A stretch of 64,000 bases of DNA from Scilla litardierei (Eukaryota; Streptophyta; Magnoliopsida; Asparagales; Asparagaceae). The stretch lies in assembly GCA_030789695.1 (NCBI GenBank), contig CM061132.1, positions 159,694,817 through 159,758,816 on the forward strand. Reading direction: 5' to 3'. A program made the position numbers and the translations under genes. The number at the start of each line of letters is the position of its first letter. The first letter of the stretch is position 1. Below the pieces are notes generated by a model. It was not told where the DNA came from, searched no databases, and saw only the letters and a program-made list of their open reading frames with translations. Shown piece after piece: positions 53,942-64,000 of the stretch.

Positions 53942-54574
53942 TCAGTCGATATGAATGACTGAGGGGTCCGACGGACATCCGAAAGATCGGAACAAAAGCC
54001 GAGCAGAGCGACGAGTAGGAAAAGTCGGAGTCTTCCTCTTAGAAGACGAAGCATGATTAGCAGAGGAAACAGCAGGAACATGAAGTGGAGTCTGGGCATT
54101 GGAGGTCTGAACCAAAGAGGGTTTTGGTGTGAAACCAGGAGGAGGAGATACACAAGTAGGAGCAGATACCTCAGAGGTAGCAAACATAGCCTGAAGCTCG
54201 GGAGGAATGGGACAACCAAGATGCTTAAAAGAGTTTAGCTGAAGCTTAAGCAAAAGCGAGAGCTTCTCATCCAAAGAAACGGAGAGAATTTCAAGAGCAG
54301 AGACACGAGCGTCCAACTGATGAAGAAGGAACTCAGTGGACCTAGAAGGATGCACAGCAGGCCGAGAAGAGTGTTCAGCAGCATGCACGGAAGGGATAGG
54401 GTCACTGACAGAGATATGAAGAGGCTCTCCCGAAGATTGAGGTGAAGAGGGAGCCGGATCAGGTTTTGGTGAAGGAACAGGTTCATTGAGGAAGTCGAGA
54501 GAGACATTAGGGAAGAAATGATCGAAAAGAGCCATGGCCGAGCACGGAGCTAGGGCAAGAAACAAAACGAACAA
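53942..54574 (-). CDS. Extra Sirevirus ORF downstream of pol (env-like position)
   Basis: Some Sireviruses carry an additional 3' ORF called env-like. This one is 210 codons. A likely start is the internal ATG at 54535 (MALFDHFFPNVSLDFLNEPV). It has a Pro/Ser-rich N-terminal half, a predicted coiled coil (LLHQLDARVSALEILSVSLD) and a basic Ser/Arg-rich C-terminus (TRRSARLLF). I see no clear signal peptide or membrane segment after that start, so an envelope role is not supported. Position and strand support membership in the element. Homology was not tested and it may be truncated. Confidence 0.5.
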   Translation of the reverse strand: MFVLFLALAPCSAMALFDHFFPNVSLDFLNEPVPSPKPDPAPSSPQSSGEPLHISVSDPIPSVHAAEHSSRPAVHPSRSTEFLLHQLDARVSALEILSVSLDEKLSLLLKLQLNSFKHLGCPIPPELQAMFATSEVSAPTCVSPPPGFTPKPSLVQTSNAQTPLHVPAVSSANHASSSKRKTPTFPTRRSARLLFRSFGCPSDPSVIHID

Positions 54575-54839
54575 ACCCTAACAAGTCACGAGATAGACGG
54601 AAGCGACCTAACCTCATTGAGTGACAGAACAAAAGGCAACGACTCCTTGAGATTGACGCACGAAAGGGAGCAAAATTGACGGCAAAGGAACATCAATCGA
54701 GCGGGAAAACACACAGTCGAAACGGAGGAGAGAGAATCGACGAGGGGAAATGATCACGAATACAGATTATAAAATTTGGGGAAATCAATCTGAGCCGTTG
54801 GATCAAGGAATCGACGGCTCGGATCAAATCACATGAACC

Positions 54840-55205
54840 GACACAGCATATGACAGTCGACTGATGAACAAAAGTCAGTCGACTGGATGAAATGATAAAA
54901 TTAAAGCTCAGAAAGATGGGCAGTCGACTGGTAAGTATAATGCAGTCGCATGTTGACTGGACAGTCGACTGACATATACACAACAGTCGGCTGGCAGAGA
55001 ATTAATACAGATCACAAAAATAACAGAGAACACTGTAAAAATTCGACAGATAGTACAGTCGCCTGATAACTAAATTGCAGTCGCCTGTTAAGCTAACAGT
55101 CGACTGTAAAACAGTCATCAGTCGGCTGTGCGAAAGATATCAATTTTCATATAGAGGATATAGAGTAGGGCAGTCGACTGTCAAAAGAAAAACAGTCGTC
55201 TCTCC
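54840..55205 (-). repeat. Palindromic CAGTCGACTG cluster downstream of pol
   Basis: About a dozen copies or one-base variants of CAGTCGACTG (also CAGTCGCCTG, CAGTCGGCTG) are spaced 15-40 bases apart. The same motif crowds the LTR. Repeated palindromes in these two places are described for Sireviruses. 54575-54839 and 55206-55470 are otherwise featureless. Confidence 0.85.
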
Positions 55206-55470
55206 TGGTCCAAAAATGCACAGTGAGATAGAATTCCAGAGAATAATAACACTCACCCTAGGACCTATACTCTAATCACAAATACATCGTAAAATCATTA
55301 TGAAAACAATAAATCCATTGAAACACAAATTACTCCAATCAACTTCGAAAACTCATGAAATCAAATAAGTCACAATTGCCTTTCTTAATCTCATAAAACA
55401 ATAACGCACATGAAGAAAGACAATAAAAAATATGAGCTCAATAAGGAGTTATAGCATGAAAATTGAGCTT

Positions 55471-58400
55471 CTAGATTTCAGATTCACCCATAATTCTCAA
55501 TTCTCCACGCAACCTCACAAATAAACCTTCTTTAAGTGGTTTAGTGAAGATATCGGCAATTTGTTTTTGGGTTTCAATGTACTCTAAGATGATGTCCTTC
55601 TTAGCTACATGATCATGTATAAAATGGTGTCTCACGTCTATGTGTTTGGTACGGGAGTGATGTACCGGATTCTTGGAAAGACAAATAGCACTTTGGTTAT
55701 CAACCATGATAGGGCAAGTATCACAATTGACACCATAGTCACTAAGAGTGTGTCTCATCCAAAGAACTTGTGCACGTGCAAGACCCGCGGCAATATATTC
55801 CGCTTCAGTCGTGGACAATGACACCGAATTCTGTTTCTTAGAGAACCAAGAAACTAAGGAATTTCCTAAGAAATGGCATGTGCCACTAGTACTTTTCCTG
55901 TCGGACTTGCATCCGGCAAAGTCGGCATCACTATATGAGATTAACTCATACGTGCTAGACTTAGGGTAAAGTAACCCATAATCTAAGGATTGATTGAGAT
56001 AACGAAATATTCGTTTAACCGCAATCAAGTGTGACTCCTTAGGTCTTGCTTGATATCTAGCACATATACATACGGAAAACATGATATCGGGCCTACTAGC
56101 GGTTAAGTAAAGTAAGCTACCGATCATACCTCGATATAGACGAACGTCTACATCTTTTCCGCTTTCATCCTTGTGTAGATGAGTAGTATTACTCATAGGA
56201 GTCCTTTTGCTTGAAGACGATTCCATCCCGAATCGCTTAATAAGCTCCACTGTGTACTTTGTCTGATTTATAAAAGTGACATTCTACATTTGTCGAATTT
56301 GCAATCCAAGGAAGTAGGTGAGCTCTCCCATGTGGCTCATCTCAAACTCATCCTTCATAGACTTGGAAAATTCTTGACAAAGATTAAAGTTAGTAGAACC
56401 GAAAATAATATCATCTATATACACTTGAATCAAAAGAATGTTATTTTCATAATCTTTAATGAAGAGTGTAGAATCAATTTCTCCCATTTTAAAACCTAAA
56501 TTCAAAAGAAAGGTCTTAAGGCGATCATACCAAGCTCTAGGAGCTTGTCTCAATCCATACAACGCTTTCTTAAGTTTGAAAACATGGTTTGGAAATTTCT
56601 CATGAATAAAACCGGGAGGTTGAGAAACATAGACTTCTTCATTTACAAATCCATTTAAAAATGCACTTTTAACATCCATTTGAAATAATTTAAAATTCTT
56701 ATGGGATGCAAAAGATAGAAGCAACCTAATAGCTTCTAATTTAGCTACGGGGGCAAAGGATTCTTCGAAATCAATATCTTCCTCTTGCCGGTAGCCTTGA
56801 GCTACTAACCTTACTTTGTTCCGTGTGATTACCTCGTTTTCATCCATCTTGTTCTTGAAGATCCATTTGGTCCCAATAGCTTGGTGACCACTTGGAAGAG
56901 GTACAAGTTCCCAAACTTCGTTTCTCTCAAATTGCGCTAGTTCTTCTTCCATTGCCACCATCCAAGAGCTATCCTCACAAGCTTCTTGAATGTTCTTTGG
57001 CTCAATGGTAGAGACGAATGCGCAATGGGAGAATTCTTCAATTCTTGATCTCGTTCGAACACCCACACCAATATCTCCAATAATTTGGTTATGGGGATGG
57101 TTGCGAACGGTTGGATAAGCTTTGGGTAAACCTGGATCACTAGGAACAACTTCAACAACTTCGTTAGAAGTGTTAGTCTCAACAATATTATCATTAATCT
57201 TAACATTATTAAGAGAGTCACAAAGAATCTCTACATTATCATCATCAACATGAGGAAAGTCAAAATCTTCATAAAAAGATACGTGAAGTGATTCCTCAAT
57301 CGTTGAAGAAGTTTTGTTGTATATCCGGTAGGCTTTGCTACGTGTGGAATATCCAACAAAAATTCCTTCATCGGATCTTGGCTCAAATTTGTCTAAATTA
57401 CCAAATGTGTTCTTTATAAAACATTTTGAACCAAAGAAACGAAAATATTTCACTTGAGGCTTTTTATCATAAAACAACTCAAAACAAGTTTTGTTTATTC
57501 GGGGTCTCACTAGGATCTTATTGAGCACATAGCATGCCGTGTGCACCGCTTCTGCCCAAAATTGTAGTCCTAAATGACTATCATGGAGCATAGTGCGAGC
57601 ACACTCAATAAGAGTCCTATTCTTTCTTTCTACAACACCATTTTGTGGTGGTGCACGAGGAAAGGAAAAGTTATGAGTTATCCCGGAGTCATCACAAAAC
57701 TTAGTAAAAGACTCATTCTCAAATTCTCCTCCATGATCACTACGAATAGTGATAATGGTGGATCCTAAAAGATTCTGAATCTTCTTTGCAAATTTGGTAA
57801 ACTCTTCATGAGCTTCATTCTTATTAGTTAAGAATGAAACCCAAGTAAATCTAGAAAAGTCGTCAACGACAACTAGTCCATAATGAGCATTACCTAAAGA
57901 AGCGGTTCTAGTTGGCCCAAATAAATCTAGATGAAGAAGTTCTAGGGGCCTCTTAGAAGTAATCCCTTCTTTAAGCTTAAATGAAGATTTACTTAGTTTA
58001 CCTCTTTGACATGAATCACAAAAGTTTTTCTTATTAAAAACAATCTTAGGAAAAGCTTTGACTAGATCATGCTTAGCTAACTTATATAAGTGCTTAAAGT
58101 GAACATGACCAAAACGGCGATGCCATAATAGTTGTTCACTTGTGTTAGCAACTAAGCAATGTTCTACGGTTTTAGGCAAGCTTAAATAATAAATATTTTT
58201 ACGCCTAATACCGGAAAATAAAACATTTGAATCACAATCAACAATAGTACACAATCCTTCTCCGAAGTTAACCTTGTAACCTTTGTCACAAAGTGACTTA
58301 TGGAAATGAGATTGTGACATAAACCACTAACAAGATAAACATTAGTAATTAGGGGTTTGGAAGGATTACCAACGATACCTACTCCAATGCTGGTTCCCTT

Positions 58401-58520
58401 TTGATTACCTCCAAAAGTGACTGTTGCACCATCTTTGATGCTAATCACTTCGGAGAAGGGATCTCCCGTCATGTGTTTGGAGCAACCGCTATCAAGAATC
58501 CATCCTTTCCCTTTAGAGCT
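55471..58520 (-). pseudogene. Sirevirus pol (protease, integrase, reverse transcriptase, RNase H)
   Basis: Minus strand, order typical of copia. Protease signature LDSGCSKHMTGDP near 58490. Pre-integrase [15 protein letters not shown] with CDSCQRGK. Integrase core with D (LLHLDLFGP), D ([11 protein letters not shown] region) and E ([12 protein letters not shown]). RT with [38 protein letters not shown] and the active site YIDDIIFGS. RNase H with YSDADFAGCKSDRKSTSG, VSLSTTEAEYIAA and KHIDVRHHFIHDH. Lesions: a missing base near 58309 just after the protease and one TAG at 56284-56286 between RT and RNase H. An additional TAG lies upstream near 58612. The remaining 678- and 259-residue frames are intact, so the copy decayed recently. 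Confidence 0.92.
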
Positions 58521-58796
58521 AATAAGGCTTTTATTGCTCTTCTTCTTTCTCTTGGGTACCTATATAATATACCATAAGCTTATGGTACCCAATGTTTGTT
58601 GGGTCCAAGGGGATTAGCCCTTTGGAAGCCAAGTCCAAGTGGACTTCCACTTCCCAACATAGTTATTATTTCTAATTACATCATGAAAGTAGGAATCAAC
58701 ATAAGCATTCCTAACATTTAGACTAGTGTTCTTAGGACCCCAAATAGTGTACATCTTGGGAGTCCTATTCCTAATTGCATGCATATGTGTTGGATT

Positions 58797-60943
58797 TCAA
58801 TGTGGTGCATTCTTCTTAGGAACATGATTTCTAGCATAAAGATGTAGTGGAGGATATGCATTGTACATTCTAGGATGATATGTATTCTTGGAAACATGCA
58901 TATTATATGAAGCATATTGATGATGCATGTCATGTGGAGAATTAGCATACATGAAAGAATGATGTGTATGAGCATGTGGGTGTGTGGGAGCACGTACATG
59001 AGTATTTCTCATGTGTGGTTGTGTACGTGTCCGTGGGTGCGGAGCATAAAATGTGTCATGATTATCTACTTGTGAAGTAGGATGTTTCCTACGTGGATGA
59101 GTATTAGTGTACATATAAGTATGGCCTTGCTTTTGGTTTCCACTCTTAGTGGGTTTCTTGCCAAAAGGAAGAGAAGGTGATGTGGTGACATTCTTGGTAG
59201 GATTGCTACCTATAGTGTCTTTGACACCACTTGTGGATGCACCGGAGGAAGGCCTCACAAAATCTATAGTGACACCACAATAGGAGGTGCGAGCATTAGA
59301 TGCATTTGCTTTTACAAATCCAAGGCCAACACGATGTGTGGCCGGGAATTGGTTTGCAAGCAAATCATCCAATTGTCCTTGTCCCTTATTGAATCTCACA
59401 ATACGGGAGGACATGAGCTCAAATTTCTCCTTTAAAGAAGAAATGTTGGTATCCAAAGTGGACACCCGTGCTTTGAGCTCGTGCACTTGGGTTTTAAGAG
59501 AATCATTCTCTAATCCTAATCGTGTGTGGCGTGTAACTAGATCACTATTATCCATGGGATGTGTTTGATCTAGTTGAGATTTGAGGGAATTCACCTCATC
59601 TCTCAATGTGACATTTTGAGAAGCTAAGTTTGCTTTCTCAAGGGTTAAAGTATCAACAATGGTGTCATTGTTGATAATGCATGGAATGGATGACTTGCTA
59701 ACTTTTTTAAGCTAGAGTATCTAAGCATTAAAGATTGGTATTTAGCAAATAGTTCTTCATTAACTATACGAAGTTCATCCATTGTTACCTCGGTGTTATC
59801 CGTATCGGAATCACTCTCATCCGAGAGTGGGTCTTCAAGTGCCATGAAGCACATGTGTGTGCTCTCACCCTTCTCATCATCAGAATCGCTTGATGAGTCA
59901 TCACTTGAGTCATCAAAGGTACCGACGAGTCCTTTCTTCTTGTCTTTCTTGTTCTTGTTGGACTTGTGATACTTTGGTGCCTTCCACTTTTCTTTGTTGT
60001 TTAGCATTGGGCAATCCCTCTTGATGTGCCCTGGCTTATTACACTTATAACAAAGAGAGGAAGTAGCATTAGTAGACTCAAAACGTTTGTTAGAGGGAAA
60101 TTTACCTTTGCGGAAGAAGCGTTGGAACTTCTTCGCCACTTGGGCCATTTCACCCAAATCCATCTCGTTCTCGGATTCATCACTTTCAGAGGATGACGAA
60201 TTGGCGTTGAACGCCAAAGCTTTCTTCTTGGCCTCCGAGGGATTCATCATGGCTCGAATCTTCAATCTGTTATCCCGTCTTACTTCGTAAGACATAAGAG
60301 TCCCGATGAGATTCACCACGGTGTAGTTCTTCAAGTCATTGACCTCCTCAATGGCGATTGCTTGTCTTTCCCATTTGGAGGTCATCCCCATGATAATCTT
60401 CCTTACCTTTTCAGGTTCGGTGTAGATTTGGCCAAGGGCTTCCAAGTCGTTTGTGATGTCGATAAAGCGTCCGTACATCGACGCAATGCTCTCATTTTCC
60501 TGCATGTGAAACAAGTCGAAGTTTTGCACGGCAACATATAACTTTGAAAGCTTTACCTTATTTGTTTCCTCGTGGGTAACGATGAGATGGTTCCAAATTT
60601 GATATGCACTCTTACATGTGCATATCTTGTTGAACTCATTCGGGTCCAACGCACAATGAAGAGCGTTCATTGTTTTAGCGTTGTTGACTTCAGCGGACTT
60701 CTCGGAAGTCGTCCATTTCTCGAAATCATCTTCGGAGGGCTCGACGTACTCCTTGTGGAGAGTTCTCCAAAGAGAAGCACTCCTAAGGAATGTCTCCATC
60801 CTACACTTCCAATAACCAAAGTTAGTACCATTGAAACGTGGAGGACGTATCGTAGATTGACCTTCGAAAAGTGTGGACGCTCCATCACGGTCGTGATTGT
60901 TGTACGTAGGCAACGGAGGAACGTTGTTGTTGTTGGATGCCAT
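58797..60943 (-). pseudogene. Sirevirus gag
   Basis: Nucleocapsid/capsid polyprotein that packages element RNA. ATG at 60943 (MASNNNNVPPLPTY), 28 bases from the LTR. The capsid part (PRFNGTNFGYWKCRMETFLR; SMYGRFIDITNDLEALGQ) is followed by a CCHC knuckle CYKCNKPGHIKRDC near residue 305, a Lys-rich stretch and acidic serine runs. The first frame continues to 59645. A one-base shift in an A-run near 59705 moves the C-terminal coiled coil (SLKSQLDQTHPMDNSDLVTR) to another frame, which ends with TGA at 58797 after a His/Pro-rich repeat region. The two parts overlap in order as expected for the family, so this was one gag. It is damaged, but most of it is well preserved. Confidence 0.85.
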
Positions 60944-60957
60944 AGATAAAACCTTGC

Positions 60958-60969
60958 GCTCTGATACCA
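60958..60969 (-). other. Sirevirus primer-binding site
   Basis: TGGTATCAGAGC on the minus strand, two bases inside the 5' LTR end. It is complementary to the 3' end of initiator methionine tRNA, the usual copia primer. Confidence 0.9.
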
Positions 60970-60971
60970 AT

Positions 60972-62789
60972 TGTAAGGACCATGTCTATGGGGAAAACAC
61001 TAGAAGGGGGGTTGAATAGTGTTTATGCAAATTTAAAAGGAATTTACGCCAAATAAAATGCAATCCAACAAATAGTGCGGAATAGAAAAACAACCCAAAG
61101 AGAAACACACGCAAACGCAGATATGTTTCAAGGGTTCGGATTGCCCAAGTCAACTCCCGACTTGTTCCCGGTAATCCTATGTCCCTACAACCCGGATACC
61201 ACTAGATGCTCAAGTTAGAACCATAACTTGAGGTTTCCTTAAAAACCCACTTGTAGCAACCCTACAAGTGCAATCGAATACAATCGATGTCCTTAACTCC
61301 CACAACCAGGGAGCAAGCAAAAAACCACTCTCACAACCGAGAGCACAATTCAAATAAAGAAGTTATGAAATCTGAAAGCAACACTTACAATCACCTATGC
61401 CTTGAAGTAGAACTTGAAGGAGAAGTGTGATGTGTGTTGAAGAACTCTCTTGGAAGAGAGGAGAAAAGCCCTTTCTCTTGACTGCACCAATTGCCTAGAA
61501 GATCAATCTTTGGTTCTAGGTTGGAGAGCAAGAGAACAAGATTTGGAAATACTTAGGGCTTTGGATTTGAAAGCTTTGATCTTTGGAAATGAAAGCTTGA
61601 AGGATTTTGCAATGAATGAATAACCTTCCAATGAAACAGTAGAAGCTCTATTTATAGCTTTCTCAAATCCACAAAACAGTTTAGGCAAAAACCCAATCGA
61701 AATTCGTGAGAAAAATCTCAACGGATATAATCTGAACTCGCGACAGTCGACTGTTGAACAATCCACAGTCGACTGTTGCACAGTCAGCAAGGGTGGGTGA
61801 GAATTCATAACGGTAACTTACCACGTGGACAGTCGACTGATGAAGCAAAGACAGTCGTCTGTTAAACCAACAGGCGACTGTACATTCTTCGACAGGTGAC
61901 TGGCCGAGAGATGAGTAAGTTAGACAAAAACTGGAAATCTCACAAGATACAGGACATACGACTGATGCAAGGAACACAGTCGACTGTTAATCAGAACAGG
62001 CGACTGTATAACCTTAAACAGACGACTGTCACAAACATGATAAATTTCCAGAGAGCTGAATCAAAGAATTTATTTACAGACAGGCGACTGTTGCAGCATA
62101 GACAGTCGACCGATCTAATAGACAGTCAACTGTATATAGAGCATAAGTCGACTGGCCGTAGAAGTGAGATCAAAACAGAGTTTGGGCAAGGAGAGACAGG
62201 CGACTGATGTACAACACACAGTCGACTGTCACAAGGACAGGCGCCTGTGAATCGTTCAACAGTAGCCTGTGCGAAATAATCAGAGAAGGCCCAAAACTGC
62301 ATAGTAATAGTCTGTGCATAACAGGCGACTGTAGAACAAAATACAGTCGACTGTTTTTGAGACAGGCGACTGTAAACTGTTCAGCAGTCGGCTGTTATGA
62401 ACAATCCTAGCACAAACAAAAGAGAATAGAATTGGGATCAAAGGACAAAGGTCTAGAGATGTCCTATGACCGAATGGAGATGTGTGTGAGTGCTCCATCA
62501 AAGTTCTACTTCTAAGCTACATAGTAGAAGAGATAAAAGAAAAATTACATTGACGAATAATCTCTTATTTCCATTGTATGAGCTTGAAGTCTTTACAGAG
62601 CTTCAAACATCAATCTACAATCATCCAATTCAAATCATTTACCTTCAATCACGTTTGTGAGTCATCCATTGCTAGTTGATCTTCATAGTAAGCTTAGGCA
62701 ATGGATTAACTGCAAAATAGGGGATTAGTCACAAGTATTTATGTTTGCTCATCATTAACACCAAGTAGGGAGAAGTCCAATACTCAACA
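60972..62789 (-). repeat. Sirevirus 5' LTR (1.82 kb, complete)
   Basis: The full-length copy. It contains about twenty variants of the palindrome CAGTCGACTG between 61740 and 62400, which overlap no gene. Confidence 0.9.
61740..62400 (-). repeat. Palindromic CAGTCGACTG cluster in the Sirevirus LTR
   Basis: Roughly twenty copies of CAGTCGACTG or CAGGCGACTG. The copy in the left LTR has lost most of its cluster at the element C insertion. Confidence 0.88.
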
Positions 62790-63262
62790 GGGTTTTCCAT
62801 AGCCAAAGGTCTTAACGATGCAAATCACATCAACTCAGGATCCCAAAGTATACACCCATTTGTAACGCTCAGAATCCCGAAGTGTTCATGAGCAGAGTCG
62901 CTTGTATAGATCAGGGAGAGTTAGAGAGCGTTCGTACTCTTTTTTTCTTAACTATGGTTTTTCCCATATGGTTTTCCATAGCTAAATATTTTAACGAGGC
63001 AAACCTCATCAACTCAGGATCCTGAAGTATCCACCCCATGTGAGACTCCTACTACACTCAGAATCCTGAAGTATTCATGAGCAGAGTCCACACCTATGGC
63101 TGGATAAGGGTGATGGTTATGAACGAATAAAGTGATGAGTGGTTAGGATTGTGTCTTATCGTATAGATAAGACGTTATCTATTGTATCTTGTCTTTGTAC
63201 GCTCCTCTCCTGCTATAAATAAAGATCTGGGGGGTTCCTCCCCCAGATGATGATTCATAACA
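62790..63262 (+). repeat. LTR of copia copy B, second part
   Basis: Resumes with the duplicated GGGTT and runs to GATGATTCATAACA at 63262. The two parts total about 596 bp, matching copy A's 593-bp LTR. Confidence 0.85.
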
Positions 63263-64000
63263 AAAATTATGTTTTAAGCATCTGCGCATAAACACATGTT
63301 TCAAGGGGAAGACAAACAATGGTAATGCCAAATTTACCGAATTACCCAAATTGCGACTATGAGATTGCCGTAGTCAAGTCTCTGGTATTATATAGCGAAA
63401 TTAAACGCATAAAAAAATTAGCATATGTTAATATTACATATGATACTCCTACCGCAGACTAAATGCCAAAAAAATTTCATCATCATTTCCACCCCTTCTG
63501 AACAAAGACTGTCGCTAGAATATGATTATTGGATGGAAGCATTCAACATAAAGGAGACCCGATTATTTTGTCTCCGACTGACAAACAACAAATGGATGGG
63601 CTTTCCATCAAAAGAAACTAACAACAAAATCAATCCTACTACAATTGGTGTAAGATAAGAGCATGCAGTTTCTAAAGCATGATTTTAGTTCAGTATAGAT
63701 TATTAATCTCATTTACATAAGCTGAGGTTTGTTCTTATCCTAAAGATTACTTTTTTTGATCTTATCCTTCAAATTTTCCCTTAAAGATGTTTCTAATGGG
63801 AGCATGACGACCATCATCATTCTTCTACAATTTGGCAACCATACCTGATTACAAATTACTGTGATAACATCAAGTCTTATTAATTTATTGCTCGGCAAAC
63901 AGATCACACTCAAACAGATCACGCTCCACTCACACACAAACAGAAGAGCAGAAATCCTTACTTAAACTCCTTGCATTAATCAACGGTGTTTCTTATTCAA
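63263..64000. other. AT-rich flank with nothing recognised
   Basis: Sequence beyond the LTR of copia B. A plus-strand ORF at 63425-63658 and a minus-strand ORF at 63740-63937 look fortuitous. No target duplication matches the other side of copy A. Confidence 0.5.

Larger units (their letters stand above)
41239..62789 (-). mobile_element. Sirevirus (Ty1/copia) retrotransposon with nested insertions
   Basis: The element begins TGTAAGGACC, ends ACTCAACA and is flanked by GGGTT (41234-41238, 62790-62794). On the minus strand: 5' LTR 60972-62789, iMet-type primer site, gag, pol, an extra ORF, polypurine tract AAAAAGGGGGAGAA, and a 3' LTR in two parts. Clusters of CAGTCGACTG palindromes in the LTR and 3' region are a known Sirevirus trait. 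Without the nested element C and the hAT it is about 11.2 kb. By eye the LTRs differ at about 16 sites over the shared 1.33 kb. Confidence 0.92.

Noticed and set aside
53942..54574. True envelope gene
   Set aside because: The position fits, but no clear signal peptide or transmembrane segment was seen after the likely start, so it is listed only as an extra ORF.
63425..63937. Host gene at the right edge
   Set aside because: Two short ORFs without known motifs or convincing splice sites in AT-rich DNA.

Overview
The window is nuclear DNA of a flowering plant, probably a dicot. It shows spliced genes with GT-AG introns, a plant-type PIF/Harbinger element, hAT non-autonomous elements, Ty1/copia elements (an Ivana/Oryco-like family and a Sirevirus) and Ty3/gypsy-type LTR DNA. 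I could not name the species. Only one host gene is clearly present. Almost everything right of about 7.6 kb is transposable-element DNA in several nested layers.

Left edge, 1-7338 (minus strand): eleven exons of a DEAH-box RNA helicase of the DHX37/Dhr1 type (plant FAS4), running off the left edge. Exon 7 carries a fresh 105-bp in-frame tandem duplication. The large intron 6 holds, on the opposite strand, an intron-containing 3' fragment of a fumarase gene.

7597-21328: a 13.7-kb PIF/Harbinger element flanked by TAA duplications, about 260 bp upstream of the helicase start codon. It contains a DDE transposase gene and a Myb/SANT-like gene (both broken), a GRF zinc-finger ORF and arrays of a 133-bp satellite. 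A 497-bp hAT element (8-bp target duplication) and a 3.64-kb solo LTR (perfect 5-bp duplication) are nested in the satellite.

21792-41238 (+62790-63262): two decayed Ivana/Oryco-like copia copies in inverted orientation, A on the minus strand at 21.8-26.6 kb and B on the plus strand from 38.3 kb. Between them lies GC-rich, tandem-repeat-rich DNA. That block ends in a Tat-like Ty3/gypsy 3' end with two diverged antisense Transposase_28 (PF04195-type) gene cassettes, one just inside the polypurine tract and one inside a 3.9-kb LTR. Each cassette has its own TATA box.

41239-62789: a Sirevirus (minus strand; GGGTT target duplication, tRNA-iMet primer site, GGGGGAGA polypurine tract, gag-pol, an extra 3' ORF, palindromic CAGTCGACTG clusters) inserted in the LTR of copia B. 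Its left LTR is split by a still younger non-autonomous LTR element (42110-51962) with 3.9-kb LTRs and a 2.06-kb interior. That interior carries one unrecognised acidic ORF interrupted by a single amber codon. A second hAT element sits in the Sirevirus 3' region. Order of events: copia B, then Sirevirus, then the young element and the hAT.

The strongest candidates for something undescribed are the young 3.9-kb-LTR element with its own ORF, the LTR-resident duplicate of the Transposase_28 gene, and the satellite-bearing Harbinger element with a third (GRF zinc-finger) ORF.
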